Positions 1-5,302 are shown, counted from the stretch's first letter. The stretch is DNA of 7,463 nucleotides from Nitrososphaerota archaeon (GCA_022565935.1 JADFJY010000059.1:1-7463); one strand, 5' to 3'. Translations and numbers: made by a program. Notes: generated by a model from the letters alone, not told the origin.

Positions 1-1
1 C

Positions 2-424
2 AGCATGGAGAATGATATGGATTTTGAGGCATGGTGGGAAGAAAATAAGGAGTGGTATATGGAAAATGGAATCAACAAAGAGGATTTTGAAACATCTTCA
101 TTTAGAAACGGCTTTAACAAGGGAGATATCATGGTTTTAGTCGGAAAAGATGCAGAAAATATTGAGGTTGGAAATGTGATAGTTTTCAGAAGCAGTAAAA
201 GGGATCCCATAATACACCGGGTTGTGAAAAAATTTGAGGATGATAAGGGTATTTATTTCCAGACAAAAGGAGACAATAATGAGGATTCGATAAAAAACGA
301 TGCGCTAGACGAGACAAACATAAGGGAAGATGTTATCATAGGGAAGGCTGTTTTAAGGGTACCTTTTTTGGGTTATATAAAGATAGGGTTTGTTGAGGCC
401 TTGAAATTTTTAGACCTGGCATGA
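2..424 (+). CDS. Signal peptidase I, archaeal/ER type (S26B), 5' end missing
   Basis: Membrane-bound serine protease that removes signal peptides from exported proteins. The reading frame is open to the left edge. The codon before the ATG at 5 is AGC, so the frame begins Ser-Met-Glu, matching the catalytic SM(E/x) motif of the family. The ATG at 5 is therefore an internal Met and the N-terminal membrane anchor lies outside the window. After an acidic, aromatic insert with two adjacent Trp comes NGFNKGDIMVL, then IIHRVV with the likely catalytic His (codon 215-217; the archaeal/ER enzymes use Ser-His rather than Ser-Lys), then TKGDNNED with conserved acidic residues. The end is short and hydrophobic. 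The insert resembles DPANN-type signal peptidases as I remember them (inference). The next gene starts 46 bases downstream on the same strand. Confidence 0.88.
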   Translation, partial: SMENDMDFEAWWEENKEWYMENGINKEDFETSSFRNGFNKGDIMVLVGKDAENIEVGNVIVFRSSKRDPIIHRVVKKFEDDKGIYFQTKGDNNEDSIKNDALDETNIREDVIIGKAVLRVPFLGYIKIGFVEALKFLDLA

Positions 425-439
425 CAATTTAGCAAAATT

Positions 440-449
440 ATTAAATAAA
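440..449 (+). promoter_or_regulatory. Putative TATA box for the TFS gene
   Basis: The A/T-only stretch ATTAAATAAA is centred about 26 bases before the ATG at 471, the spacing expected for an archaeal box A driving a leaderless or nearly leaderless transcript. No Shine-Dalgarno sequence is visible before the ATG, which fits. Evidence is position and composition only. Confidence 0.45.
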
Positions 450-470
450 AGCTAAAATCAGAGTTTTAAG

Positions 471-785
471 ATGTTTTGTCCAAAGTGTGGTTCGCTTTTG
501 CTGCCTAAAAAGGAGGGCAGCAAAAAGGTTTTGATGTGTAGCTGCGGCTATAAAAGCAGCAATGTGGAACAGACGAAAATAACTGAAACTGTAACTAAAA
601 AAGAAAAGGATGTTGAGGTAATAGAGAAAGAGGTGAATGTACTTCCTAAAATAAAGGAAAAATGCGAGAAATGCGGACATGACACAGCTTTTTACTGGAC
701 TATGCAGACAAGAGCAGGAGATGAGCCAGAAACCAAGTTCTTAAGGTGCGAAAAATGCAAGCATACCTGGAGAGATTATGATTAA
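471..785 (+). CDS. tfs: Transcription factor S (TFIIS/RPB9-like RNA polymerase cleavage factor)
   Basis: Archaeal transcript cleavage factor that rescues backtracked RNA polymerase by stimulating cleavage of the nascent RNA. The 104 residues match the usual TFS length. The N-terminal zinc ribbon opens directly with CPKCG (C3, C6) and closes with C23 and C25, a CxC pair where many homologues have CxxC. A charged linker follows (about 30-62), then the C-terminal ribbon with C65, C68, C93 and C96. Between these cysteines is TRAGDEPET, holding the acidic Asp84-Glu85 tip that enters the polymerase active site in TFIIS/TFS. Both ribbons are intact, so it should be functional. The gene lies between the signal peptidase and the coiled-coil gene and probably has its own promoter (box at 440-449). 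Confidence 0.93.
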   Translation: MFCPKCGSLLLPKKEGSKKVLMCSCGYKSSNVEQTKITETVTKKEKDVEVIEKEVNVLPKIKEKCEKCGHDTAFYWTMQTRAGDEPETKFLRCEKCKHTWRDYD

Positions 786-792
786 GGTTTGC

Positions 793-801
793 TTCTTTTT
801 T
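793..801 (+). terminator. T-rich putative terminator after TFS
   Basis: TTCTTTTTT starts 8 bases after the TFS stop codon. Archaeal intrinsic termination needs a U-rich tract and often no upstream hairpin, so this is a reasonable 3' end for the TFS transcript. A single short tract is weak evidence. Confidence 0.4.
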
Positions 802-803
802 GG

Positions 804-823
804 TAATTAGAGATATCTAATTA
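804..823. repeat. Inverted repeat, 8-base arms with a 4-base loop
   Basis: TAATTAGA (804-811) and TCTAATTA (816-823) are perfect reverse complements around GATA. It sits just after the T-tract, and just before the A/T-rich promoter region of the gene at 882. It could be an RNA hairpin in the TFS 3' region or an operator for a dimeric regulator of the downstream gene. The sequence does not decide. The arms are A/T-rich, so chance is possible. Confidence 0.4.
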
Positions 824-835
824 TAAATTTATAAA
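822..835 (+). promoter_or_regulatory. Putative TATA region for the coiled-coil gene
   Basis: TATAAATTTATAAA is a strong archaeal box A candidate. A start about 25 bases downstream (near 855) would give a leader of roughly 25 bases containing AGGGGTG (871-877), a Shine-Dalgarno-like sequence 4 bases before the ATG at 882. A second candidate, TTTAATATA at 851-859, would give a leaderless transcript instead. Confidence 0.4.
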
Positions 836-881
836 CATTTAAATATCATCTTTAATATACTTAATAAAAAAGGGGTGTTAG

Positions 882-1343
882 ATGTCATTAAGGTACTTAA
901 TAACAATTTCTGGTATTTTCAGTAAAAGTGATGATTTAGACATATTACCACCTCCACCACCTTTTCCCGAGATAGGTAGAGAGGATCAAGAGGCAATAAA
1001 TATCAAGGGTACAAGGAAAAAAGAAATAAGGGAGTTAAAAAATGATAGGAATCTTGAAGCAGAAAAACGGAGAGAATCTGAGAGGAAGAAAAGTGAAATT
1101 GAAAAACAAAGGAAGTTAATGCTAAAAAGAAAACAAGAGTTAAAGAGAAATAATAAGGTACTGATGAGAAAGAGAGTAAAAACCCTCAAGAAAAAGACAT
1201 TTGAATTCTTCCATGGTGTCGGTTTGGTTAAGACAGAACAGGAGAAAAAAGAGTTTGAGAGGCAGAGGCGGGAATATAAAAAGCGCAGAGAGATAGTAAA
1301 AGAGAAGATAATCTTAGCAAACAAAAAAGTGAGAAAAATCTAA
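882..1343 (+). CDS. Uncharacterised Lys/Arg-rich coiled-coil protein with a proline run
   Basis: I do not recognise a named family. The 153 residues start with a short hydrophobic stretch, followed by an acidic patch and a run of five prolines (PPPPPFPE, about residues 23-30). From about residue 44 nearly every residue is Lys, Arg, Glu or Gln, predicting a long, strongly basic helical or coiled-coil segment. It is interrupted near residue 109 by the less charged EFFHGVGLVKTEQEKKEF. Small proline-plus-coiled-coil proteins of this kind occur in DPANN genomes as I remember them (inference). Arginine codons are mostly AGG and AGA with some CGG/CGC, unlike the genes to the right. AGGGGTG precedes the ATG. 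The 3' end is doubtful: another coiled-coil frame (1280-1441) overlaps it, so the true C-terminus may be lost to a frameshift or a sequence join. Confidence 0.6.
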   Translation: MSLRYLITISGIFSKSDDLDILPPPPPFPEIGREDQEAINIKGTRKKEIRELKNDRNLEAEKRRESERKKSEIEKQRKLMLKRKQELKRNNKVLMRKRVKTLKKKTFEFFHGVGLVKTEQEKKEFERQRREYKKRREIVKEKIILANKKVRKI

Positions 1344-1441
1344 CTAGAATAGATAATATTATTACTGATCTGGAACAAGAAACTAAAAAATTAAAAGAAA
1401 AAGTTGAGGAATTAGAAAAAGATAAAGAGAAAAAAGAATGA
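1280..1441 (+). pseudogene. Startless coiled-coil gene tail
   Basis: This frame opens after a stop at 1277-1279 and runs to TGA at 1439-1441 without any ATG, GTG or TTG codon. It encodes a coherent heptad-like helix that includes LTRIDNIITDLEQETKKLKE and ends in a charged Glu/Lys tail. It looks coding although it cannot start by itself. Its stop overlaps the ATG at 1438 as ATGA, exactly like the intact gene pair at 1885-1888. Two explanations fit. It may be the 3' end of a right-hand-genome gene whose 5' part was replaced by the left-hand sequence. Or one A was lost from the A6 run at 1323-1328: restoring it would fuse this tail to the gene at 882 and give 186 residues. Confidence 0.55.
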
Positions 1442-1461
1442 AACCTGTAATAATTATCGCA
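1435..1461 (+). repeat. 27-base direct repeat, copy 1
   Basis: Identical over 27 bases to 1882-1908. It covers the last bases of an upstream gene, the ATGA stop/start overlap and the first eight codons (MKPVIIIA) of a protease gene. The two copies diverge immediately on both sides apart from chance matches. The copies are 447 bases apart and bracket the zinc-ribbon gene. Confidence 0.95.
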
Positions 1462-1491
1462 TTAATGAGGATTAGGAAAAATCATGGATGA
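1438..1491 (+). pseudogene. Stub of the matrixin protease start (duplicate)
   Basis: This 17-codon frame begins MKPVIIIA, the same eight residues as the intact protease at 1885. It then leaves the homology, continues with LMRIRKNHG and stops at 1489-1491. It keeps the ATGA overlap with the gene before it but has lost most of the signal peptide and everything after. It is best read as the remnant of a second protease copy, or as the trace of a duplication that placed the zinc-ribbon gene between two protease starts. It overlaps the zinc-ribbon start codon at 1484, so its translation could still affect ribosome loading there (inference). Confidence 0.6.
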
Positions 1492-1888
1492 TGTTTTAAC
1501 TTGCATAGAATGTGGCAGTGAGATTAGTCCTATTGATAAATTTTGTACAAAATGTAAGTCTAATACAAGACCCGCAAAACCTATAGAGCCTCTAAAAATA
1601 AACAAAAAACCAAACATCCTAAGTAGATTCTATGCTAATCCAGTTACAAACGTGGTATTATTGTTAGTTGGAATTTGGAATGTACTAACAAGAGACATTG
1701 AAACAGAGACATTATGGTTTATTGTGGGGATTGTGATAATGCTCACTTCATCGAATAGGCTTTACAGATATTATAAAGACAGATCAAACAAAACACAGAA
1801 CCAAGCAACAGATATTCTAAAAGAAAGATATGCTAAAGGTGAAATTTCAAAAGAAGAGTTCGATAAGTTAAAAAAAGATTTAGAATGA
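1484..1888 (+). CDS. Zinc-ribbon, two-helix membrane protein with C-terminal SHOCT domain
   Basis: A 134-residue protein in three parts. An N-terminal zinc ribbon (CIECG at C7/C10, CTKC at C21/C24) is followed by a basic linker. Two membrane helices follow (about 52-69 and 74-91), separated by a short acidic turn. The last 25 residues, ILKERYAKGEISKEEFDKLK and a short tail, match the SHOCT (short C-terminal) domain, a small helical module found at the ends of many unrelated prokaryotic proteins and thought to mediate oligomerisation or binding. No enzyme is recognisable, and a role as membrane scaffold or sensor is inference. The stop overlaps the protease start by 4 bases (ATGA), so the two are probably co-translated. 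GAGG at 1467-1470 is rather far (13 bases) from the start to serve as a ribosome binding site. Confidence 0.85.
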   Translation: MDDVLTCIECGSEISPIDKFCTKCKSNTRPAKPIEPLKINKKPNILSRFYANPVTNVVLLLVGIWNVLTRDIETETLWFIVGIVIMLTSSNRLYRYYKDRSNKTQNQATDILKERYAKGEISKEEFDKLKKDLE

Positions 1889-1908
1889 AACCTGTAATAA
1901 TTATCGCA
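1882..1908 (+). repeat. 27-base direct repeat, copy 2
   Basis: The copy at the intact locus: it spans the end of the zinc-ribbon gene, the ATGA overlap and the first eight codons of the full-length protease. Identical to 1435-1461. Confidence 0.95.
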
Positions 1909-3630
1909 ATAGCATTTGTTTTTCTGTTTGTTCCACAAATAGCTCTAGCTGAAACTGAATATGTCATATATGTAGAAGAACTTCCTGAATGGGCAGACTA
2001 CGCATCAAATGTAGTATTTGAATCAACTCAAGCTTGGGAGAAAAATAATCCTGATCTGAAATTTTACCAAACCGAAGTCTCAACTGATGCTAATTTTAGA
2101 GTTCAATGGGTAAAAGAATTTGGTTTTGAACACATTGGTTATGCATATGGCAACAAGTTTCTAGAAGTAGGTTTAGGGGATAGTAGATGTGGAAACAAAT
2201 GGCAACCATTTTCTTCTAATTACATCAATGCAATAATGGAGCATGAAATTGGACACATTCTAGGTTTAAAACATAACTTAGTAGACAAAAATCACATAAT
2301 GTATCCAATCATGCTTGATTGGGAATATGGATTAGTTGAAAATGATTTTAGACTAACTACAAACTATGCAGAATTTATTCCATTTTGTACAAAGAAACAA
2401 GCAGCAGTAACTATTCAAGTGAATTTTGATGAACCAAAATATGGTTTTGATGTTTACGTTGTGCCATCAATTGATTCTTTAGATTTGTGGCAAAAAGGAA
2501 AACCATTTGAATACATGGCTGGAACAGATTGTTCTGCTAAAGACGTATTGAAATTCACAGGAATATGTAATGACGTTGCACCAAATAGTGGACTTTTAAT
2601 AATTACTGGAAACAAGCTTTCAAACCCTTTGACTACTTTTGATGTGAAATATCAAATGGAATCCAAAGATGTGGGAATGACAATCCCTGTGATTTTTCCT
2701 GGAGAGGTACAACCAAAGCCTGAAATCAAACCCATTCCCGAGCCTACACCTGAACCAATACCCGAACCAATACCTGAACCAGAGATAATTGTAGAACCCG
2801 ATGCAGAACCCAAACCAGAACCAGTTATTGTATCAAATGAGATAGGTTTTGCACAAATTGATTCAGGTGAAATTAAACTATCATTTGGAAGTACTGAAGA
2901 ACTGAAAATTTTTGGTAAGATATTTTTTGCAGGTAAAGATGGCAGAATAGCTTTAACTTTTACACTTCCAGATGGAACCACAAATGGAAAATTAGTTTTT
3001 CCAAAAAATGATGGTTCATTTGAAACTACTATTTCATTAGATGATAACTCACCTGATGGAGAATATGAGATAATGGTTACATCAAAACAAAGTCTTATTG
3101 GATTTTTACATTTTACATTATCGCATGAACATATTTTTGAACAAATTTTGGCTCCAATTAGTGAACCTGAAAGTATTCAAGAAGAAGAAATCATTTTAGA
3201 ATTTGATGATTTGCCTGATAGAACTACACATATTGAAGATTTTCCTAGTTCAGAGAAATCACCTCAATATTATGTTGAAAGATACAACAATGAGCTAGAA
3301 TATCAAGAATGGTTTGATTCTCAATTTCCAAATAAATCAATACAACAAGTAGTTGGCTTTGCAGAAACTACTGTACAAGGATTTCCAGATGATTCCAGAG
3401 CTCCACAATATTATATCAACAGATACAACAATGAATCAAGCTACAAAGAGTGGCTTGATTCTCAATTTCCGAATAAATCTATTTACCAAGTTTTAGGATT
3501 TCCAGATCCTATTCCTATTCCTGATTGGATAAAAAACAACGCAGAGTGGTGGTCACAAGGAGCAATTACTGAAGATGACTTCCTCACAGCAATAGAATAT
3601 CTAGTGAAACATGGAATTATCCAAGTCTAA
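1885..3630 (+). CDS. Secreted matrixin-like zinc metalloprotease with thaumarchaeal C-terminal modules
   Basis: An exported 581-residue protease. Residues 1-22 form a signal peptide with an ALA|E cleavage site. The catalytic domain (about 23-165) carries the metzincin motif HEIGHILGLKH with zinc ligands H120, H124 and H130, general base E121, and a Met-turn HIMYP with M139. This spacing fits the matrixin (M10) group; no obvious cysteine-switch propeptide is visible. Residues 274-314 are a Pro-Glu linker and 315-412 look like a beta-sandwich. Two 40-residue repeats follow (453-492, 500-539) with YYxxRYNNE and EWxDSQFPNKS. The last 36 residues are the WIKNNAEWWSQGAI...HGIIQV module that I recall at the ends of many Nitrosopumilus-type secreted proteins. 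The substrate is unknown. ATGA coupling ties it to the zinc-ribbon gene. All eight Arg codons are AGA. Confidence 0.9.
   Translation: MKPVIIIAIAFVFLFVPQIALAETEYVIYVEELPEWADYASNVVFESTQAWEKNNPDLKFYQTEVSTDANFRVQWVKEFGFEHIGYAYGNKFLEVGLGDSRCGNKWQPFSSNYINAIMEHEIGHILGLKHNLVDKNHIMYPIMLDWEYGLVENDFRLTTNYAEFIPFCTKKQAAVTIQVNFDEPKYGFDVYVVPSIDSLDLWQKGKPFEYMAGTDCSAKDVLKFTGICNDVAPNSGLLIITGNKLSNPLTTFDVKYQMESKDVGMTIPVIFPGEVQPKPEIKPIPEPTPEPIPEPIPEPEIIVEPDAEPKPEPVIVSNEIGFAQIDSGEIKLSFGSTEELKIFGKIFFAGKDGRIALTFTLPDGTTNGKLVFPKNDGSFETTISLDDNSPDGEYEIMVTSKQSLIGFLHFTLSHEHIFEQILAPISEPESIQEEEIILEFDDLPDRTTHIEDFPSSEKSPQYYVERYNNELEYQEWFDSQFPNKSIQQVVGFAETTVQGFPDDSRAPQYYINRYNNESSYKEWLDSQFPNKSIYQVLGFPDPIPIPDWIKNNAEWWSQGAITEDDFLTAIEYLVKHGIIQV
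2749..2784 (+). repeat. 12-base tandem repeat encoding Pro-Glu-Pro-Ile
   Basis: Three units of the form CC(C/T)GAACCAATA lie head to tail, the third differing at its end (CCTGAACCAGAG). They encode the core of the Pro-Glu linker of the protease. Such short in-frame units can change in number by slippage without breaking the frame, so linker length may vary between strains (inference). Confidence 0.85.
3241..3360 (+). repeat. Protease C-terminal repeat, unit 1
   Basis: Encodes residues 453-492. It pairs with 3382-3501, sharing FP at the start, PQYY..RYNNE, EW.DSQFPNKSI and GF at the end. The unit looks like a small helical module. Similar YxxRYxxExxYxxW segments occur in thaumarchaeal exported proteins as I recall. 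Confidence 0.85.
3382..3501 (+). repeat. Protease C-terminal repeat, unit 2
   Basis: Encodes residues 500-539 and starts 141 bases after unit 1. The stretch DSQFPNKSI is identical in both units while the DNA differs at synonymous sites, so the duplication is not recent. It leads directly into the terminal WIKNNAEWW module. Confidence 0.85.
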
Positions 3631-3644
3631 ACCCATATCTTCAA

Positions 3645-3682
3645 CTTTTTCTGAAACTCTAACCCCATAGGTTCAGGAAAAG
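3645..3682 (+). repeat. Inverted repeat after the protease gene
   Basis: CTTTTTCTGAA (3645-3655) and TTCAGGAAAAG (3672-3682) can pair over 11 bases with one G-U pair around a 16-base loop, starting 14 bases after the stop codon. The 5' arm contains a T5 tract that could itself end transcription, and no T-run follows the 3' arm. It may be a 3'-end structure of the protease mRNA. The rest of the 3631-3816 gap shows no gene. Confidence 0.4.
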
Positions 3683-3788
3683 AGGGCGACGAGATTCTAT
3701 AATAAATCACTGTAATTGTTGAATTGTATGAAAACTTTTCTTTAATGTCAATGTCTGATTTAATTTAAATTCATTATTTATGAATGTC

Positions 3789-3796
3789 TTAAATAT
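3789..3796 (+). promoter_or_regulatory. Putative TATA box for the CBS-domain gene
   Basis: TTAAATAT is centred about 25 bases before the ATG at 3817, with no Shine-Dalgarno sequence between. This is the layout of a leaderless archaeal transcript and favours ATG 3817 over the in-frame GTG at 3814 as start. Confidence 0.5.
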
Positions 3797-3816
3797 TACA
3801 AATAATAACAAATGTG

Positions 3817-4215
3817 ATGAGTCCTGACGATTTTAACTCTTCATCAATTAAAGTCAAAGATATAATGTCTAAAACTCTAATTTCTGTAAATCCTGGAACC
3901 ACCGCTCTTCAAGTAGCAAAAATGATGCAACAAGGTGGAATAGGTGCAGTTCTAGTCAAAGAAAACAATAATCATGTTGGTATAGTAACTGACAGAGACT
4001 TTGCAACAAAAATTGCTGCAAATAATCTTCCATTTGAGACTTCAGTTGATAAAATAATGTCTTCACCCCTAGTCTCAATCAACTATGACGAACCAATCTC
4101 TGCTGCAGCAGAAAGGATGACTAGCAAAAAAATTAGAAAACTTGCAGTATCTGATAATGGTAACATTGTTGGAATAATCACATCAACTGATTTAGTTAAT
4201 CAGCTTGCAAAATAA
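3817..4215 (+). CDS. Two-CBS-domain protein
   Basis: A stand-alone Bateman module of 132 residues with two tandem CBS domains, about 11-66 and 74-131. The first opens with KVKDIMSKTLISV and contains GIGAVLV and HVGIVTDRDF. The second opens with KIMSSPLVSI and contains IRKLAV and IVGIITSTDL. The xG(I/V)(I/V)TxxD segments are typical of the adenosine-nucleotide binding cleft (family knowledge), so the protein probably senses AMP, ATP or a similar ligand. No effector domain is attached and the partner is unknown. ATG 3817 is preferred; GTG 3814 would add one residue. Its stop codon directly abuts the stop of the opposite-strand membrane protein gene, with no spacer. Confidence 0.9.
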   Translation: MSPDDFNSSSIKVKDIMSKTLISVNPGTTALQVAKMMQQGGIGAVLVKENNNHVGIVTDRDFATKIAANNLPFETSVDKIMSSPLVSINYDEPISAAAERMTSKKIRKLAVSDNGNIVGIITSTDLVNQLAK

Positions 4216-4641
4216 CTAAAACGTCTTTGTCTTTCTAAGAACTACTGTAACTGTTATCATGTAGCATGCAGTTGAAATAATTTCTGAAATTAGTGATGCC
4301 AAGAATGGCTCTATTCCAATTTCTAGAAAATAATACAGTGTTGGCCATCTTACTGATAGATAAATAATTTCACCTACTCCAAATGATGAAATCAATGCGA
4401 ATAACTCTTTTTTAATTAAACTTGATTTCATGGTCTTGTAGCGTTTCTTGTTATCCAAATAAAACAAACATGAAAAAATTCCAAAATAAATAATGTATCC
4501 AAAAATAATGGTAAAAGTTGTGTTTAGATAATTCTCATAATCTACTAGTAATTGAGCAACTGCTGCTGATAGTGATGCTGAAATAACAAAACAGATCAGA
4601 AAATTTCTGTTTATTTGTAATAACTGTTGGTTTAGTTTCAT
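4216..4641 (-). CDS. Uncharacterised four-helix membrane protein
   Basis: I do not recognise the family. From the ATG at 4641 the protein has 141 residues and about four membrane helices (roughly residues 14-35, 41-62, 79-97 and 112-135), with a basic loop DNKKRYKTMKS between the second and third and a basic C-terminus. A TTG at 4662 would add seven residues, but the ATG is preferred because an A/T-rich box sits about 26 bases upstream of it. The gene is convergent with the CBS gene, stops abutting, and divergent from the glycosylase with 48 bases between starts. No catalytic motif is visible, and size and topology alone do not assign a role. Confidence 0.75.
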   Translation of the reverse strand: MKLNQQLLQINRNFLICFVISASLSAAVAQLLVDYENYLNTTFTIIFGYIIYFGIFSCLFYLDNKKRYKTMKSSLIKKELFALISSFGVGEIIYLSVRWPTLYYFLEIGIEPFLASLISEIISTACYMITVTVVLRKTKTF

Positions 4642-4664
4642 AATTGATATTATATTTGACAACT

Positions 4665-4670
4665 AATATT
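4665..4670. promoter_or_regulatory. Possible shared box A between divergent genes
   Basis: The palindrome AATATT lies about 23 bases before the glycosylase ATG (4690) and about 26 bases before the membrane protein ATG (4641, minus strand). A symmetric TATA-like box could serve both leaderless starts in this 48-base gap. TATATTTG at 4651-4658 is an alternative element. Evidence is spacing only. Confidence 0.3.
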
Positions 4671-4689
4671 CTGTGTTAACTGATAACTA

Positions 4690-5244
4690 ATGAAAAAGAG
4701 ATGTGAATGGGCAAAAGATGAACCAAACATCACATATCATGATAAAGAATGGGGAAGACCTCAACACAATGATCAAAAGTTATTTGAATTTCTAATACTA
4801 GAAGGGGCTCAGGCTGGTCTATCTTGGAGTACTATTCTTAAACGTAGAGATGGCTATAGACAGGCGTTTTCTGATTTTGATGTTGTTATGGTCTCAAAAT
4901 ATACTCAAAAACACATCAAAAAACTACTCAAAGATGAATCAATCATTAGAAACAAACTAAAAATTAATTCTGCAATCAACAATGCAAAACAGTTTCTTAA
5001 AATTCAAGACGAATTTAGCTCATTTGATAATTACATTTGGAGATTTGTAAATTACAAGCCAATCAAAAATAAATTCAAAAAACTATCTGATTTGCCTGCA
5101 ACAACTGAAATTTCAGAGAAACTAAGCCAAGATCTTAAAAAACGTGGATTTAATTTTGTTGGACCAACAATCTGTTATGCATTAATGCAGGCAGTAGGTA
5201 TGGTAAATGATCACACTATTCATTGTTTTAGATATCAGAAATAA
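4690..5244 (+). CDS. tag: DNA-3-methyladenine glycosylase I
   Basis: Base-excision repair enzyme that removes 3-methyladenine from alkylated DNA. The 184 residues are close to the E. coli Tag length and alignable end to end from memory. It has the opening RCEW and YHDKEWG, then LEGAQAGLSW with the functionally important Glu38 and Trp46, KKRGFNFVGPTICYALMQA, and VNDHTIHC. The structural zinc site of Tag is complete: C5, H17, H175 and C179. Tag belongs to the helix-hairpin-helix glycosylase superfamily. It is better known from bacteria, so an old bacterial acquisition is plausible (inference), though base composition here resembles the neighbours. It stands alone, with its own upstream box and a divergent membrane-protein gene. 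Confidence 0.95.
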   Translation: MKKRCEWAKDEPNITYHDKEWGRPQHNDQKLFEFLILEGAQAGLSWSTILKRRDGYRQAFSDFDVVMVSKYTQKHIKKLLKDESIIRNKLKINSAINNAKQFLKIQDEFSSFDNYIWRFVNYKPIKNKFKKLSDLPATTEISEKLSQDLKKRGFNFVGPTICYALMQAVGMVNDHTIHCFRYQK

Positions 5245-5251
5245 TTTTTAA
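5245..5251 (+). promoter_or_regulatory. T-tract/TATA-like box between tag and the carbonic anhydrase-like gene
   Basis: TTTTTAA begins immediately after the tag stop codon. It is centred about 25 bases before an ATG at 5274, so it could be both the tag terminator and a box A for the next transcript. The two readings are not exclusive in such a compact gap. Confidence 0.35.
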
Positions 5252-5273
5252 GCCATTATGTTTATCTGAATTC

Positions 5274-5300
5274 ATGCCAAAAAGTTTGAGGTTTGATTAA
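5274..5300 (+). CDS. Possible leaderless eight-codon ORF upstream of the CA-like gene
   Basis: ATG at 5274 opens MPKSLRFD and stops at 5298-5300, two bases before the next gene's ATG at 5303. The A/T box at 5245-5251 is at leaderless distance from this ATG, so transcription may begin at it. GAGGT (5288-5292), inside the mini-ORF, is the Shine-Dalgarno candidate for the downstream gene, 10 bases from its start. Translation of the mini-ORF could therefore couple to or control the next gene. Very short, so chance is a real possibility. Confidence 0.25.
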   Translation: MPKSLRFD

Positions 5301-5302
5301 TT

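Noticed and set aside
5..7. ATG at 5 as the true start of the signal peptidase
   Set aside because: The preceding in-frame codon is AGC, giving the catalytic Ser-Met motif, so the gene clearly begins before the window.
441..680. Minus-strand frame opposite TFS
   Set aside because: It lies antisense to an unmistakable TFS with two intact zinc ribbons; its Phe/Leu-rich product is the expected shadow of A-rich coding DNA.
986..1324. Minus-strand Phe/Ser/Leu-rich frame
   Set aside because: Antisense shadow of the Lys/Glu-rich coiled-coil gene, with no motif of its own.
1462..1881. Mobile element between the 27-base repeats
   Set aside because: The repeats look like a target duplication, but the segment encodes only the zinc-ribbon/SHOCT protein, with no transposase or terminal inverted repeats, and 27 bases spanning a gene start fits gene duplication or misassembly better.
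2652..2981. Minus-strand Gly/Ser-repeat frame
   Set aside because: It is the complement of the Pro-Glu linker in the protease, so the repeats come from that linker.
3241..3501. Two similar 120-base units as a CRISPR-like or non-coding repeat
   Set aside because: They are in-frame protein repeats whose differences are largely conservative or synonymous, with no short direct repeats and spacers.
3631..3816. Possible RNA gene or small ORF in the gap after the protease
   Set aside because: The segment around 3656-3720 looked structured, but no tRNA-like loop or acceptor stem could be formed and no good ORF is present; only the inverted repeat is reported.
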